A DNA stretch of 64,000 nt from NCBI RefSeq assembly GCF_003600355.1, contig NZ_CP032416.1, positions 124,001 to 188,000 on the forward strand, read 5' to 3'. Made by a program: the position numbers and the translations under genes. The first letter of the stretch is position 1. Every line of letters begins with the position of its first letter. Source of the stretch: Clostridium fermenticellae (GTDB lineage: Bacteria > Bacillota > Clostridia > Clostridiales > Clostridiaceae). Below are positions 43,251 through 52,656 of the stretch, piece after piece. The notes below the pieces were generated by a model. The model made no database searches, had not been told where the DNA came from, and saw only the letters and a list, made by a program, of their open reading frames with translations.

Positions 43251-44711
43251 TTGAAGGAAAATATTAAAGATGAAATTTCAGTAAACATTGATGAGAATAA
43301 GGAATATTTAAAAAAGGTGTTTGAAGGAAGTTCAGATACAGTCCTCAGACAATTTTATATTGGAAAATTCAAAGCCACTTTGACTTACATAGATGGTATG
43401 AGTGACAAGATACTTCTGGATGATTATATAATGGAAAATCTGATGCTTTTAGTAGATAAAGTTGAGGATGTCAAGAGCATAAAGGATACATTGCTTACAG
43501 TTACAGACCTTAGAGAAAGTGATAAGTTAAGCCAGGGAATAAATGCAGTTCTTTCTGGTGACACCCTTATGATGATAGATGGTTTGGATGTTTGCTATAT
43601 TATAGCAACACGTGCATGGGCCAGTAGAAGTGTAGGAGAACCATCAGGTGAAACAACAATAAGAGGAGGTAGAGATGGGTTTACTGAAACCATAAGGTTT
43701 AATACAGTTTTGTTAAGAAGAAGAATAAGAGATACCAGGCTTAAACTAAATCTGAAGAGTATGGGAGTTAGATCAAAGACAGATGTTGTAATAGCATACA
43801 TAGATGATATTGTAGATAAGGATATTTTAGATGAATTAAATTCTAGATTATCTAAAATAAACATAGATGCCATTTTAGATAGCGGATATATAGAACAACT
43901 TATAGAGGATGATAAATGGTCTATATTTCCTCAAATACAGAGTACGGAAAGACCAGATGTAGTGGCAGCTTCTTTATATGAAGGCAGAATTGCTATATTA
44001 GTGGATAATTCCCCATTTGCACTTATAGTACCAAGCACGTTTCATAGCTTTTTTCAGTCACCCGATGATTACTATCAAAGATGGATATATAGTTCGGCAG
44101 TTAGGATTATAAGATTTATTTCTATATTTATATCCCTCCTTATGCCAGCTTTATATGTGGCGGTTAGTTCATTTCATACATCTATAATTCCTGCTCAACT
44201 AACCTATTTTATAGCATCAACAAGAGAAGGAGTCCCATTTCCGGCGTTTGTAGAAGCAATTATCATGGAGGGAAGTTTAGCATTTTTACTTGAGGGTGTG
44301 GCTAGACTTCCAAAGGCTGTAGGTTCAACTGTAGGAATAGTAGGAGGACTTATAATAGGGCAGGCAGCGGTAAGTGCCGGGATAGTGAGCCCAATAATGA
44401 TAATAATAGTATCTATTACAGCACTTACGAGTTTTACTACACCAAATTATGGAATGGCCTATGCCCTTAGAATTCTACGCTTTTTTTTAATTATAATGGC
44501 TGCAGTAACAGGACTTTATGGAATAATAGTAGGATTGATATTTATACTAATTCATCTTGTAAGGCTTAAAAGTTTTGGAATATCTTATCTTTCTCCGTTA
44601 GTAAAATATAATTCCAGTGACTTTAAAGACATGATTATAAGAGCACCTATTGAATACTTTAAGAAAAGACCTAATTATATGAAAACGCAGGATAAGATAA
44701 GACAAAGATAG
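43251..44711 (+). CDS. gerKA: Spore germinant receptor subunit A (GerA/GerKA family)
   Basis: A 486-residue inner-membrane protein. A large N-terminal cytosolic domain holds the family motifs LSGDTLMMIDG, ASRSVGEPSGETTIRGGRDGF and TVLLRRRIRDTRL. About five helices follow, from IIRFISIFISLLMPALYVAV. Start TTG 43251 lies after AGGAAGTGAT. With GerKB and GerKC it forms the nutrient receptor, recently viewed as a ligand-gated ion channel. The name follows family resemblance; its germinant is unknown. Confidence 0.92.
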   Translation: MKENIKDEISVNIDENKEYLKKVFEGSSDTVLRQFYIGKFKATLTYIDGMSDKILLDDYIMENLMLLVDKVEDVKSIKDTLLTVTDLRESDKLSQGINAVLSGDTLMMIDGLDVCYIIATRAWASRSVGEPSGETTIRGGRDGFTETIRFNTVLLRRRIRDTRLKLNLKSMGVRSKTDVVIAYIDDIVDKDILDELNSRLSKINIDAILDSGYIEQLIEDDKWSIFPQIQSTERPDVVAASLYEGRIAILVDNSPFALIVPSTFHSFFQSPDDYYQRWIYSSAVRIIRFISIFISLLMPALYVAVSSFHTSIIPAQLTYFIASTREGVPFPAFVEAIIMEGSLAFLLEGVARLPKAVGSTVGIVGGLIIGQAAVSAGIVSPIMIIIVSITALTSFTTPNYGMAYALRILRFFLIIMAAVTGLYGIIVGLIFILIHLVRLKSFGISYLSPLVKYNSSDFKDMIIRAPIEYFKKRPNYMKTQDKIRQR

Positions 44712-44727
44712 GGGTGAAAATTAAATT

Positions 44728-45828
44728 ATGCAAAGTATAGAATCTGTAAAACAGCATGGCTTATTTACAACTATTGTTGTTGCAATAATTGGCGTATCAT
44801 CATTTTCTTATCCGCGAGAGGTCGCAGGTGCTGTTGGCACTAATGGTTGGATTATAGCAATAATAGAAGGTTTAATATGGTACATTATAGCATATATGAC
44901 TTATAGAGTTATTGAAATTAACGACTATAATAGTTTTTATGATATATCAATAAATAATTTTGGAAAGATAATTGGATTTTTAGTCAGTATATTTTTTATA
45001 ATGTATAATTTGGCTATTATATCTATTCAGATGAGGATGTTCGTTGAAGTATTAAAAATGTATCTGCTTGAAAAAACTCCTACGGAATTTATATTAATAG
45101 TAACTATACTTACCGGTGAATATATCATAAGATCAGATATTAGTTCCCTGGTAAAGTTTAATGAAGTGGCATTTTTGATTATGTCGTGTGCAATAATATT
45201 TGTAATGGTATTCAGCTTAAATAAAGCTGATTTTACAAATGTATTTCCAATACTGACCAGCAAACCAGTTGATTATATAAGAGCTTTTTGTACTACTATG
45301 TTTAGTTTTGCGGGAATACAGATATTATATTTAGTTTGTCCTTTTGTAAAAAATAAAAAAATCATACCTAAGACTATATTTAAAGGTATAGGATATGTTG
45401 TTGGATTTTATGTGTTTTTGGTGGTATTTACATTAGCAATACTTACAAAAGAACAAGTTAAGGTGATTTTATGGCCCACTATAGCTATGGTAAAATGCAT
45501 AAATATACAGGGAGCATTAGTAGAAAGATGGGATGGAGTAATCATGTCCTTATGGGTTTTATTTTATTTTACAAACTTCGTAAATATATATTATTTAATA
45601 TGTGATATAACCAGAGATGCATTAAAACTTAAAGATATAAGATTTTCATTAGTATTAATAGCACCTTTAATTTACTGTATTGCTATATACTATCCTAATG
45701 TAGTCAGTGTGCATAGTGCATTTGCAAGGGCCAATAATATATTTGGAATTATAGGACTCATTGTGATACCTATATTATTTTATTTAATTTCAATGTTTAA
45801 GGCAAAAAAGAAGGTGACAAATAAATGA
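44728..45828 (+). CDS. gerKB: Spore germinant receptor subunit B (GerB/GerKB family)
   Basis: A 366-residue membrane protein with ten helices of the amino-acid-permease superfamily (spore germination GerB type). KQHGLFTTIVVAIIGVSSFS opens the first helix and ALVERWDGVIMSLWVLFYF is a family segment. It probably holds the germinant-binding pocket. It begins 16 bases after gerKA and its end overlaps gerKC by four bases, so the three are one operon. Confidence 0.92.
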   Translation: MQSIESVKQHGLFTTIVVAIIGVSSFSYPREVAGAVGTNGWIIAIIEGLIWYIIAYMTYRVIEINDYNSFYDISINNFGKIIGFLVSIFFIMYNLAIISIQMRMFVEVLKMYLLEKTPTEFILIVTILTGEYIIRSDISSLVKFNEVAFLIMSCAIIFVMVFSLNKADFTNVFPILTSKPVDYIRAFCTTMFSFAGIQILYLVCPFVKNKKIIPKTIFKGIGYVVGFYVFLVVFTLAILTKEQVKVILWPTIAMVKCINIQGALVERWDGVIMSLWVLFYFTNFVNIYYLICDITRDALKLKDIRFSLVLIAPLIYCIAIYYPNVVSVHSAFARANNIFGIIGLIVIPILFYLISMFKAKKKVTNK

Positions 45829-47003
45829 AAAAAGTCTGCAGGGTTATTTGTTTACTGCTTATCGCAATTGTATCGACTGGATGCTGGGATAAGGTTGAAA
45901 TAAATCAAAAAGGTTTTGTATCCGTAATGGGGATAGACTCGGGGGATGATATAGGCAAGGATAAAGAATTAAAAAAACTTAATCCTAATGAACCATATAC
46001 AGGAATGGATTTAAAAAGGATACATGTAACATTTGGATTACCTGATATAAGTAAACTGGGACCGGAAAAAGGAGGAATTGGTGAAGATAATTATATTGAT
46101 TCGGATGCATATTCTATGCAAGATGCTATAAGTAAAGCTAGTAATAAAACTAGTAGAGAAATTACATTTACTCATATAAAACTTCTTATGATAGGAAGCA
46201 ATCTTTTAACATATCCTGAAACATTTAAAGAAGTGATTGATTATCTTCAAAGGCAACCAGCATTAGATAGAATGATGTATGTATGTGTGGCCCAAGGCAA
46301 GGCTGAGGAGTTTGTAAAATACAAACCGACAACAGAAAAAAGTTTAGAAAACTATATGGTTGGATTAATTGAAAATAGTCGTAGAAATAATACCTTTGTA
46401 ATTGTAACCTTGAATGATTTTTTGAAACTGCTTGATCAAAATGGCAATTCGATATCACCAAGTTTCGAGATGGATAAGGATAAAAAGGAACTTAAAGTTT
46501 CGGGATCGGCAATAATTAAGAATTATGGTCTTAAAGGTTTTTTAACAAACAATCAAACTTCAAATATAAAGATTTTAAGAGGTGAATTTAAAGGCGGTAC
46601 AAAAGTTGTATATAAAAATGGCCATCCTATAGATTTTGAAGTGGATAACTCAAGGAGAAAGATAATTGTCAAAAATACGAATAATAAATTAGTATTTTAT
46701 ATAAATGTAAATTTAGAGGGAGAGATAAAAGATTCTTATATGAAAAATCAACTGTTTTCAGCTAATAATTTAAGTACATTAGAAGATAACTTTAATAGAT
46801 CAATACAGAAGGAGTGTGAACAAACGGTACAAATAACTCAGGATCAGTTTCAGGTAGATCCTATAGGTTTTAGAGAATATTTAGAAAAATATTATCCTAG
46901 GCTTTGGAGTCAAGTTGAAAATGATTGGGATAATGCATATAAAAATGCTGAAGTACATGTTGTTATAGATTCAAAAATTAGAAGAATAGGGGCTGTGAAA
47001 TAA
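45825..47003 (+). CDS. gerKC: Spore germinant receptor subunit C, lipoprotein (GerC/GerKC family)
   Basis: A 392-residue lipoprotein. The signal peptide ends in the lipobox STGC, then the family start WDKVEINQKGFVSVMGIDSG. THIKLLMIGSNLL and LDRMMYVCVAQGKAEEF lie in domains 1-2. The C-terminal domain includes FQVDPIGFREYLEKYYPRLW, typical of Ger(x)C. It is anchored on the outer face of the spore inner membrane and overlaps gerKB by four bases. Confidence 0.92.
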   Translation: MKKVCRVICLLLIAIVSTGCWDKVEINQKGFVSVMGIDSGDDIGKDKELKKLNPNEPYTGMDLKRIHVTFGLPDISKLGPEKGGIGEDNYIDSDAYSMQDAISKASNKTSREITFTHIKLLMIGSNLLTYPETFKEVIDYLQRQPALDRMMYVCVAQGKAEEFVKYKPTTEKSLENYMVGLIENSRRNNTFVIVTLNDFLKLLDQNGNSISPSFEMDKDKKELKVSGSAIIKNYGLKGFLTNNQTSNIKILRGEFKGGTKVVYKNGHPIDFEVDNSRRKIIVKNTNNKLVFYINVNLEGEIKDSYMKNQLFSANNLSTLEDNFNRSIQKECEQTVQITQDQFQVDPIGFREYLEKYYPRLWSQVENDWDNAYKNAEVHVVIDSKIRRIGAVK

Positions 47004-47146
47004 ATATACTAAATTATATTTAAATGAATATAATTGAAAAAAATGTTAATAATACTAATATATTCAAGTAGAATTAAAATGGCCAAAAAAGTCTATATGT
47101 ACAAGCTTGTAAACAATTTGAGAATCAGAGTTTGGGGGATTAAACA

Positions 47147-47791
47147 ATGAGAAGGGTATTAAATATTTTTATATGTGTTATTATAAGTATTCTAGTTGTA
47201 TTTGGATGCGCATTTGAAGGTAAAGCAAAAAGTCAAAATTTACAAAAAGATATAGCTTCCAAAATAATAAGGTTTCATGTAATAGCGAACAGTGACCTCG
47301 GAAATGATCAGCAGCTTAAATTAAAAGTACGGGATAAGGTATTACAGTATATACAACCAAAACTTAAGGGTTCTAAAAATATATATGAGTCGAGAAAAAT
47401 ATTACTTGCTAATAATGATGAGATAAATAAAATTGCAAATGATGTTGTTAAAAAGAATGGATATAATTATGAAGTTAAAACTATGTTATCACATGAAAAT
47501 TTTCCAGTGAAAACGTATGGTAATATTACTCTTCCCCAAGGGAGATATGAAGCATATAGAATAATTATAGGAAGTGGAAAAGGACATAACTGGTGGTGTG
47601 TAATGTTTCCTCCATTATGTTTTGTTGATATAACTAAAGGAGAAGTATCGTATGAGGAAACAGAGAAGGATATGAGAAAGGTTTTAACTGATGAAGAGTA
47701 TAAATCGATAGATAATAAAATAAATTCCACAGATAAAAGTATAAAAATTAAATTTAAATTATTAGAAATAATTAGAAGCAGGGGAATCTAG
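47147..47791 (+). CDS. spoIIR: SpoIIR, forespore signal for sigma-E activation
   Basis: A 214-residue secreted protein made in the forespore that triggers SpoIIGA to process pro-sigma-E. An N-terminal membrane or signal segment (VLNIFICVIISILVVFGCAF) is followed by the family core KIIRFHVIANSDLGNDQQLKLKVRDKV, TYGNITLPQGRYEAYRIIIG and HNWWCVMFPPLCFVD. Expression should be sigma-F dependent; I found no convincing sigma-F box. GGGGG precedes ATG 47147. A hairpin separates it from a convergent gene. Confidence 0.95.
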   Translation: MRRVLNIFICVIISILVVFGCAFEGKAKSQNLQKDIASKIIRFHVIANSDLGNDQQLKLKVRDKVLQYIQPKLKGSKNIYESRKILLANNDEINKIANDVVKKNGYNYEVKTMLSHENFPVKTYGNITLPQGRYEAYRIIIGSGKGHNWWCVMFPPLCFVDITKGEVSYEETEKDMRKVLTDEEYKSIDNKINSTDKSIKIKFKLLEIIRSRGI

Positions 47792-47811
47792 TAAGCTAAA
47801 TACTGGATTCC
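47783..47811. terminator. Hairpin between spoIIR and the convergent glycosyltransferase
   Basis: GGAATCTAGTA (47783-47793) and TACTGGATTCC (47801-47811) pair over 11 bases with one G-U. It overlaps the last codons of spoIIR, and the T run is poor. Confidence 0.5.
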
Positions 47812-49059
47812 TTAACTTTGTACAAAAATTTTACTTGCTGTTTTTATAAAATAATTCTCAACAGATTTAAAAAAAGTTTTTACTGAATTATCTTTAGATG
47901 GATTTTTATTTGGAGTCTCTACTGTAATTTTATTTGGTTTATTATGCATTAAATATTTGATTAATTTTACTATATCATTGCCGCTATTTGGTTTAGCAAA
48001 CTTTTCACAATTATCTTTCATGGTTCTGAGCCTATTTGGCGAATTAAGAAGATTTTCTATCTTACTTTTACATGTATTTATATCACATATATTTATTGCT
48101 AGATTATTTTTTATAAGAAATTCTGCATTTTTTTCTTCATGGCCGGGTATTGGAGAAAAAATACCCATTGGTATTTTGCATATTAAAGCCTCTGTTACAG
48201 TAAGTCCTCCTGGTTTAGTCAATAATAGATCGCTAGCCTGCATATATTTATTTACTTTATTGGTAAAACCTATTATACGAATTTCTTTTGAAAATGCTTC
48301 TTTAGATTTTAATAAATCATCATATAGTTTCTGATTTTTACCGGTTATAACTATAATTTGTATATCCATTATAATCTTATCAAGTTGTTCACATATATCC
48401 TTAATTTTACCCATTCCTAAGCTTCCGCCCATAACGAGTATTGTAGATTTATTTTTATCTAGTTTTAATTCATGTAATGTATCATCCCTGTCGAATTTTT
48501 CCATAAAATCAGATTCAACCGGTATTCCTAAATTATATATTGTATCTTTGGGAATACCTCTTGATATCATTTCGTCTATCATGTCTTGATTTGATACGAC
48601 ATATGCGTCAATATTTGGATGAAGCCATGATGTATGAGGATAATAGTCTGTAATTATTGTGATGCACGGTGTCATTATATTATGTTTCTCTTTCATTATT
48701 GAGTCCATTTCAGTGGGAAATGGATGTGTGGATATTATCATATCAGGATTAAACTCTGATACTAATGGAGCCAATTTATAGGTCATAATCTTATTAAATT
48801 TTGAACTTATAGTAGAAGCAATTTTATTATAGTCTCCTTCAGAGTATGTATATATTTTGCCATATAATGCTGGAGTAATCTTTAAACTCTTCAAATAACT
48901 TCCAATAACAACTTTGTCTATTATTGGATTTATATATTTTAATGTATCAATAATTTTAATATCAGAATTAGGAACTTCTGATTCAATATAATTTCTTAAT
49001 GCTTCCGCGGCATGGCCATGACCACCACCAGCAGAAACGGAAAGAATTAATATTCGCAT
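47812..49059 (-). CDS. Processive diacylglycerol glycosyltransferase-like protein (GT28, MGDG synthase type)
   Basis: A 415-residue GT-B enzyme resembling UgtP/MGDG synthase. MRILILSVSAGGGHGHAAEAL is the N-terminal glycine-rich motif with the catalytic-type His. DMIISTHPFPTEMD and ITDYYPHTSWLHP are typical. The C-terminal donor site is LLTKPGGLTVTEALICKIP. It probably adds sugar to diacylglycerol, making glycolipids for membrane and lipoteichoic acid, and is peripheral on the inner leaflet. A charged tail of about 45 residues follows the fold. AAGGTGAT precedes the start. Confidence 0.87.
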   Translation of the reverse strand: MRILILSVSAGGGHGHAAEALRNYIESEVPNSDIKIIDTLKYINPIIDKVVIGSYLKSLKITPALYGKIYTYSEGDYNKIASTISSKFNKIMTYKLAPLVSEFNPDMIISTHPFPTEMDSIMKEKHNIMTPCITIITDYYPHTSWLHPNIDAYVVSNQDMIDEMISRGIPKDTIYNLGIPVESDFMEKFDRDDTLHELKLDKNKSTILVMGGSLGMGKIKDICEQLDKIIMDIQIIVITGKNQKLYDDLLKSKEAFSKEIRIIGFTNKVNKYMQASDLLLTKPGGLTVTEALICKIPMGIFSPIPGHEEKNAEFLIKNNLAINICDINTCKSKIENLLNSPNRLRTMKDNCEKFAKPNSGNDIVKLIKYLMHNKPNKITVETPNKNPSKDNSVKTFFKSVENYFIKTASKIFVQS

Positions 49060-49282
49060 TAAATCACCTTCTGGTTAAGTATGTAATAACATTATATAAG
49101 ATATAAAGACAATAATAAACTAATTTAACAAACAATTAAGAAAAAATTAATATGAGAGTTCATATTTTTATTATTATTATGGATAAGATATGACGGATTA
49201 ATGTATAACAAAGTAATTAAATATAGATAATATAAGTAATTTATGACTTTTGATAGCAATATAAATAGGAGGAGTATATATT

Positions 49283-50650
49283 ATGAAGTTTTTTAAAAAA
49301 AGGATAGTTTATACTTTGATAGTTACACTTATAGTGGTATTTTCCAGCACATTTGCAATACTTATGACATTAGAAAGAACAGATTATAGGAATTATTTAC
49401 AGGCTGAATATAGCAGAAATATGTATGATTTAATAAATTCGGTTCAAAATATAAGAATAAGTTTAGGAAAGGCAGCTGTAATAGGATCCAATGAACAAAA
49501 TATAATTACATTTGACAATATATTCAGATATTCAAGTATGGCTAATGATAAATTACATTCACTGCCTATAACGGAACAAGAATCAGGATCAACAAGTAAA
49601 TTTTTATCTCAGGTAGGTGATTTTTGTTATAGTTTAGCAAAGGTATCATCGGAAGGAAAAGAACTTACGGATAAGGATTATGCGACTATAGATAGGCTTA
49701 AAAATGAATCATTTTCTTTGGAACAGCAGCTTAAAAACATACTTGATCAGATAAACAAGGGGAATGTAAGATGGGGCGAAATAAGGAAAAATACTAGTTC
49801 AGTTCTTGCTAGCAATCAGGGTGAGCTTTTAGATCAAAAGTTTGCGACTATACAAAAACAGGTAACTGACTATCCTGCATTAATATATGATGGCCCATTT
49901 TCAGATAATACTATAAGCGCAGAACCAAAGATAAATTCGCAAAAAGAAGTTTCGAGTAAAGAGGCAGAAAATATAGCTAAAAATATTGTAGGAAAAAATA
50001 AAGTAAAAAGTATAAAGTTGGATAACAGTCAGGGCAATGAAAAAATAAACACATATAGATTTTCAATTTCAGATAAAAATGAAAAAAATACTAAGTCAAC
50101 TGTATGTGAAATAACTAAAAAGGGTGGCAAAGTATTGTACTTGATTAATGATAGGGCGATTGGGAATAAGTCAATTGATGCGAATAAAGCCGTTACTATA
50201 GGCAGTAAATATTTGGAGGACATAGGATATAAGAATATGGTACCAACATATACTATGAATTATGGAACATCGCTTGTTATAAGCTATGTTTATAAACAAC
50301 AGAACATAATTATATATCCAGATCAAATAAAACTTAAAGTAGCGTTAGATAATGGAGAAATAATAGGAATTGAATCACAAAAATATCTTATATCACATGA
50401 GGAGAACAGAAATATAGTTCTTCCTAAAGTAACACGAACTCAGGCGAAATCAAAAGTTGGTAAAAAACTCAAAATATCTAGTGAAAGACTTGCAATCATT
50501 CCAACTGAAGATAATAGAGAACTTTTGTGTTATGAATTTTCAGGAGTGTATGAAAATGACCAATATATTGTGTATATAAATGCTGAGACAGGTAAAGAAC
50601 AGAAAATACTTCAGATTATAAATACGCCTAATGGATCATTGGCAATGTAA
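49283..50650 (+). CDS. ypeB: YpeB, spore germination protein
   Basis: A 455-residue protein with one N-terminal membrane helix (IVYTLIVTLIVVFSSTFAIL). Residues 40-210 match the YpeB N-domain (YRNYLQAEYSRNMYDLINSVQNIRI), and residues 210-455 hold PepSY-like repeats. YpeB stabilises the cortex-lytic enzyme SleB in dormant spores. In Bacillus the two genes are adjacent, but no sleB is seen here on either side. GGAGGAG precedes ATG 49283. Confidence 0.92.
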   Translation: MKFFKKRIVYTLIVTLIVVFSSTFAILMTLERTDYRNYLQAEYSRNMYDLINSVQNIRISLGKAAVIGSNEQNIITFDNIFRYSSMANDKLHSLPITEQESGSTSKFLSQVGDFCYSLAKVSSEGKELTDKDYATIDRLKNESFSLEQQLKNILDQINKGNVRWGEIRKNTSSVLASNQGELLDQKFATIQKQVTDYPALIYDGPFSDNTISAEPKINSQKEVSSKEAENIAKNIVGKNKVKSIKLDNSQGNEKINTYRFSISDKNEKNTKSTVCEITKKGGKVLYLINDRAIGNKSIDANKAVTIGSKYLEDIGYKNMVPTYTMNYGTSLVISYVYKQQNIIIYPDQIKLKVALDNGEIIGIESQKYLISHEENRNIVLPKVTRTQAKSKVGKKLKISSERLAIIPTEDNRELLCYEFSGVYENDQYIVYINAETGKEQKILQIINTPNGSLAM

Positions 50651-50654
50651 ATAA

Positions 50655-50728
50655 ACAGGGGTTTACAGTTGAAAGCTTAACTTATCCTCCGGATTGTATT
50701 TTCAAAATGCGTCCCATAAAAAATACAT
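50655..50728 (+). repeat. Half-copy of the 56.8-57.1 kb repeat element
   Basis: GGGGTTTACAG, AAAGCTTAACTTATCC and TTTTCAAAATGCGTC match in order the left arm of the palindromic element at 56811-57069 (GGGTTTGTAAG, CAAGCTTAACTTATAC, TTTCCAAAATTCGTC), about 70% alike by eye. Only one arm is present. Confidence 0.55.
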
Positions 50729-50736
50729 TTAAATAT

Positions 50737-50788
50737 TATTTGTAAATAATTTATGTTATAATTTATAACATAAATTTATTTACAAATA
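50737..50788. repeat. 52-bp near-perfect palindrome upstream of the PP-loop gene
   Basis: A 25-base left arm (50737-50761) and a 26-base right arm (50763-50788) are inverted copies apart from one inserted base, around a single central T. Ends read TATTTGTAAATAA and TTATTTACAAATA. The right arm ends two bases before the Shine-Dalgarno AAAGGTGAT (50790-50798). Confidence 0.75.
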
Positions 50789-50802
50789 GAAAGGTGATAG
50801 TG

Positions 50803-51783
50803 ATGACAAAGGCACTTGCGATGATGTCGGGAGGATTAGATAGTACTTTGGCGGCTAAGCTCATAAAGGACCAGGGCATAGATGTACTCGGTTTATGCTT
50901 TAAATCATACTTTTTTGGACCTAAAAATGCGGTTAGAATGGCAAAACAAATTGATGTACCGTTAAAGGTTGTGGATTTTTCAAAGGAACATTTTGAAATG
51001 GTTAAGAATCCCAAACACGGATATGGAAAAAACATAAATCCATGTATAGATTGTCATGCGATGATGATGAGATATGCGGGGAATCTTCTTAAAGAGTATG
51101 ATGCTCAGTTTATTATAACAGGAGAAGTATTAAATCAAAGACCCATGTCTCAAAATAAATCTTCGCTTGATGTAGTAAGAAAAGAATCTGGATTTAGTGA
51201 TAAGATATTAAGGCCGTTATGTGCTAAGAATTTAAAGCCTACAGAAATGGAATTGAACGGAATGGTCAATAGAGAAAAGCTTTTGGACATATACGGAAGA
51301 AGCAGGAAAGCTCAAATGGAATTAGCAGATAGGTGGGGAGTAAAGGATTATCCATCTCCAGCCGGCGGATGTAAATTAACTGAACCTAATTATGCTAAAA
51401 GGTTAAGAGATCTATTAAGATATAATGAAATGCCAAATGAAAATGAATTGGAGTTACTCAAATTTGGCAGACATTTTAGAATATCTGAAAATGCTAAAAT
51501 TATATCTACAAGAACACATGATGAAGCAGATGAGATAAATGAATTTTTAACGGAAAATGAGTTAATATTTTTTGCAGATGATTTTAATGGGTCAATGATA
51601 ATAATATATGGCAAACCTACCGAAACTGATATCGAATTGGCTGCAAAAATAACTGGCAGGTATTGCAAAGGAAAAGACGAGGATAGTATTAATGTCAAAT
51701 ATGGATTTTTTAAGCATGAATTAGACAACCATATTGAGATAAAACCTGGAGTTGATGAAGAAATATGCAAATATATTATATAA
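50803..51783 (+). CDS. PP-loop ATPase, ThiI/MnmA-like tRNA sulfurtransferase-type protein
   Basis: A 326-residue protein. The N-terminal PP-loop is ALAMMSGGLDSTLAAKLI. CIDCHAMMMRYA carries a CxxC in the middle and FIITGEVLNQRPMSQN a ThiI/MnmA-type motif. SPAGGCKLTEPNYAKRL leads to a C-terminal part of about 110 residues resembling NFACT-R/DUF814. Such proteins adenylate a substrate, usually a tRNA base, before sulfur transfer. ATG 50803 follows AAAGGTGAT. Exact substrate unknown. It is followed by a DUF1934 gene. Confidence 0.82.
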   Translation: MTKALAMMSGGLDSTLAAKLIKDQGIDVLGLCFKSYFFGPKNAVRMAKQIDVPLKVVDFSKEHFEMVKNPKHGYGKNINPCIDCHAMMMRYAGNLLKEYDAQFIITGEVLNQRPMSQNKSSLDVVRKESGFSDKILRPLCAKNLKPTEMELNGMVNREKLLDIYGRSRKAQMELADRWGVKDYPSPAGGCKLTEPNYAKRLRDLLRYNEMPNENELELLKFGRHFRISENAKIISTRTHDEADEINEFLTENELIFFADDFNGSMIIIYGKPTETDIELAAKITGRYCKGKDEDSINVKYGFFKHELDNHIEIKPGVDEEICKYII

Positions 51784-51814
51784 TATATCTTATATAATCT
51801 GAGGGTGGTTATTG

Positions 51815-52231
51815 TTGAAGAAAAGAGCAATTATAACAGTTACAAGTAAACAAACTAAAAATGATGATGATGTAGTTGAATCAGTTACTCCAGGATATTT
51901 TTATAGGAAAAGTGACATTTATTATGCCGTATATAAAGAAACAAAAATATCCGGTATGGATGGGACAACTACAATACTTAAAATATCTGATAAAAAGTTA
52001 CTTTTAATTAGAATCGGTAAAACAACAGCTAAGATGGAGTTTGAAGAAAACAGGGAAAATGTTTCAATGTATAATACTTCATATGGCACTATAGAACTTA
52101 AAATAGATACAATTAAATATGAATCTGAAGTTACCGGGGATGGAGGAAATGTGACAATTGATTATAGAATAAGTGCAGCAGATCAGAGTCCTCAATATAC
52201 GAAATTGTTTATAAATATAAAAGTACAGTGA
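51815..52231 (+). CDS. DUF1934 (YwiB-like) beta-barrel protein
   Basis: A 138-residue protein of the lipocalin-like YwiB/DUF1934 family: KKRAIITVTSKQTK, YFYRKSDIYYAVYKETKISG, MYNTSYGTIELKIDT and ISAADQSPQYTKLFINI. No signal peptide. Function is unknown in all organisms I know. Start TTG 51815 (or 51812) follows GAGGGTGG. In Firmicutes it often lies near argS, rpoE or pyrG; here it precedes the pyrG region. Confidence 0.88.
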   Translation: MKKRAIITVTSKQTKNDDDVVESVTPGYFYRKSDIYYAVYKETKISGMDGTTTILKISDKKLLLIRIGKTTAKMEFEENRENVSMYNTSYGTIELKIDTIKYESEVTGDGGNVTIDYRISAADQSPQYTKLFINIKVQ

Positions 52232-52258
52232 GAAATTGTTTTTCACTGTACTTTTACT
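52222..52258 (+). terminator. Intrinsic terminator after the DUF1934 gene
   Basis: AGTACAGTGA (52222-52231) and TCACTGTACT (52243-52252) form a perfect stem, then TTTTACTT. The left arm overlaps the stop codon. Confidence 0.85.
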
Positions 52259-52353
52259 TGTAGACTTTATAATTCCAAACCCTATAAGTTTATAATTTTT
52301 AAAAGTGGATATTATTACAGCTAGGATAATTATTAATATAGAAGGTGATAATA

Positions 52354-52656
52354 TTGAAGGGATATTTTGAGGATAAAGGTGTAAAATATGAAAGAATAAT
52401 AGAAATATTATGTAGGTATAAAAATATAGGCAGAGGAGAACTTATGGAGATATTGAAGGATAAAGAATGTAAATATCTATTATTTTTGCTTGTAAAGAAA
52501 TACAGATGTTGTGATATGAATATGCTTATTAGAGATTTCCCTGATATGGATAAAAAAAATATGAAGAATAGTATGAGAAAAGCAGAAGAGAAGTTGCTTA
52601 TAAATAAAAGAATACGTGACATGTATTTTGAAGCAGAAGAGTTGATTGAAAAGTAA
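52354..52656 (+). CDS. Small uncharacterised protein upstream of pyrG
   Basis: A 100-residue, lysine-rich helical protein with two cysteines in KKYRCCDMNML. RYKNIGRGELMEILKDKECKYLLFLLVKKY could form a helix-turn-helix-like bundle. Start TTG 52354 follows AAGGTGAT. In Bacillus the RNA polymerase delta subunit (rpoE) occupies this place before pyrG, and delta also has a small N-terminal winged-helix, but the acidic delta tail is missing and I see no firm similarity. Function not assigned. Confidence 0.65.
   Translation: MKGYFEDKGVKYERIIEILCRYKNIGRGELMEILKDKECKYLLFLLVKKYRCCDMNMLIRDFPDMDKKNMKNSMRKAEEKLLINKRIRDMYFEAEELIEK

Noticed and set aside
47040-47146. A sigma-F promoter for spoIIR
   Set aside because: GTACA with GAGAATCAG is the nearest match but misses several consensus bases.
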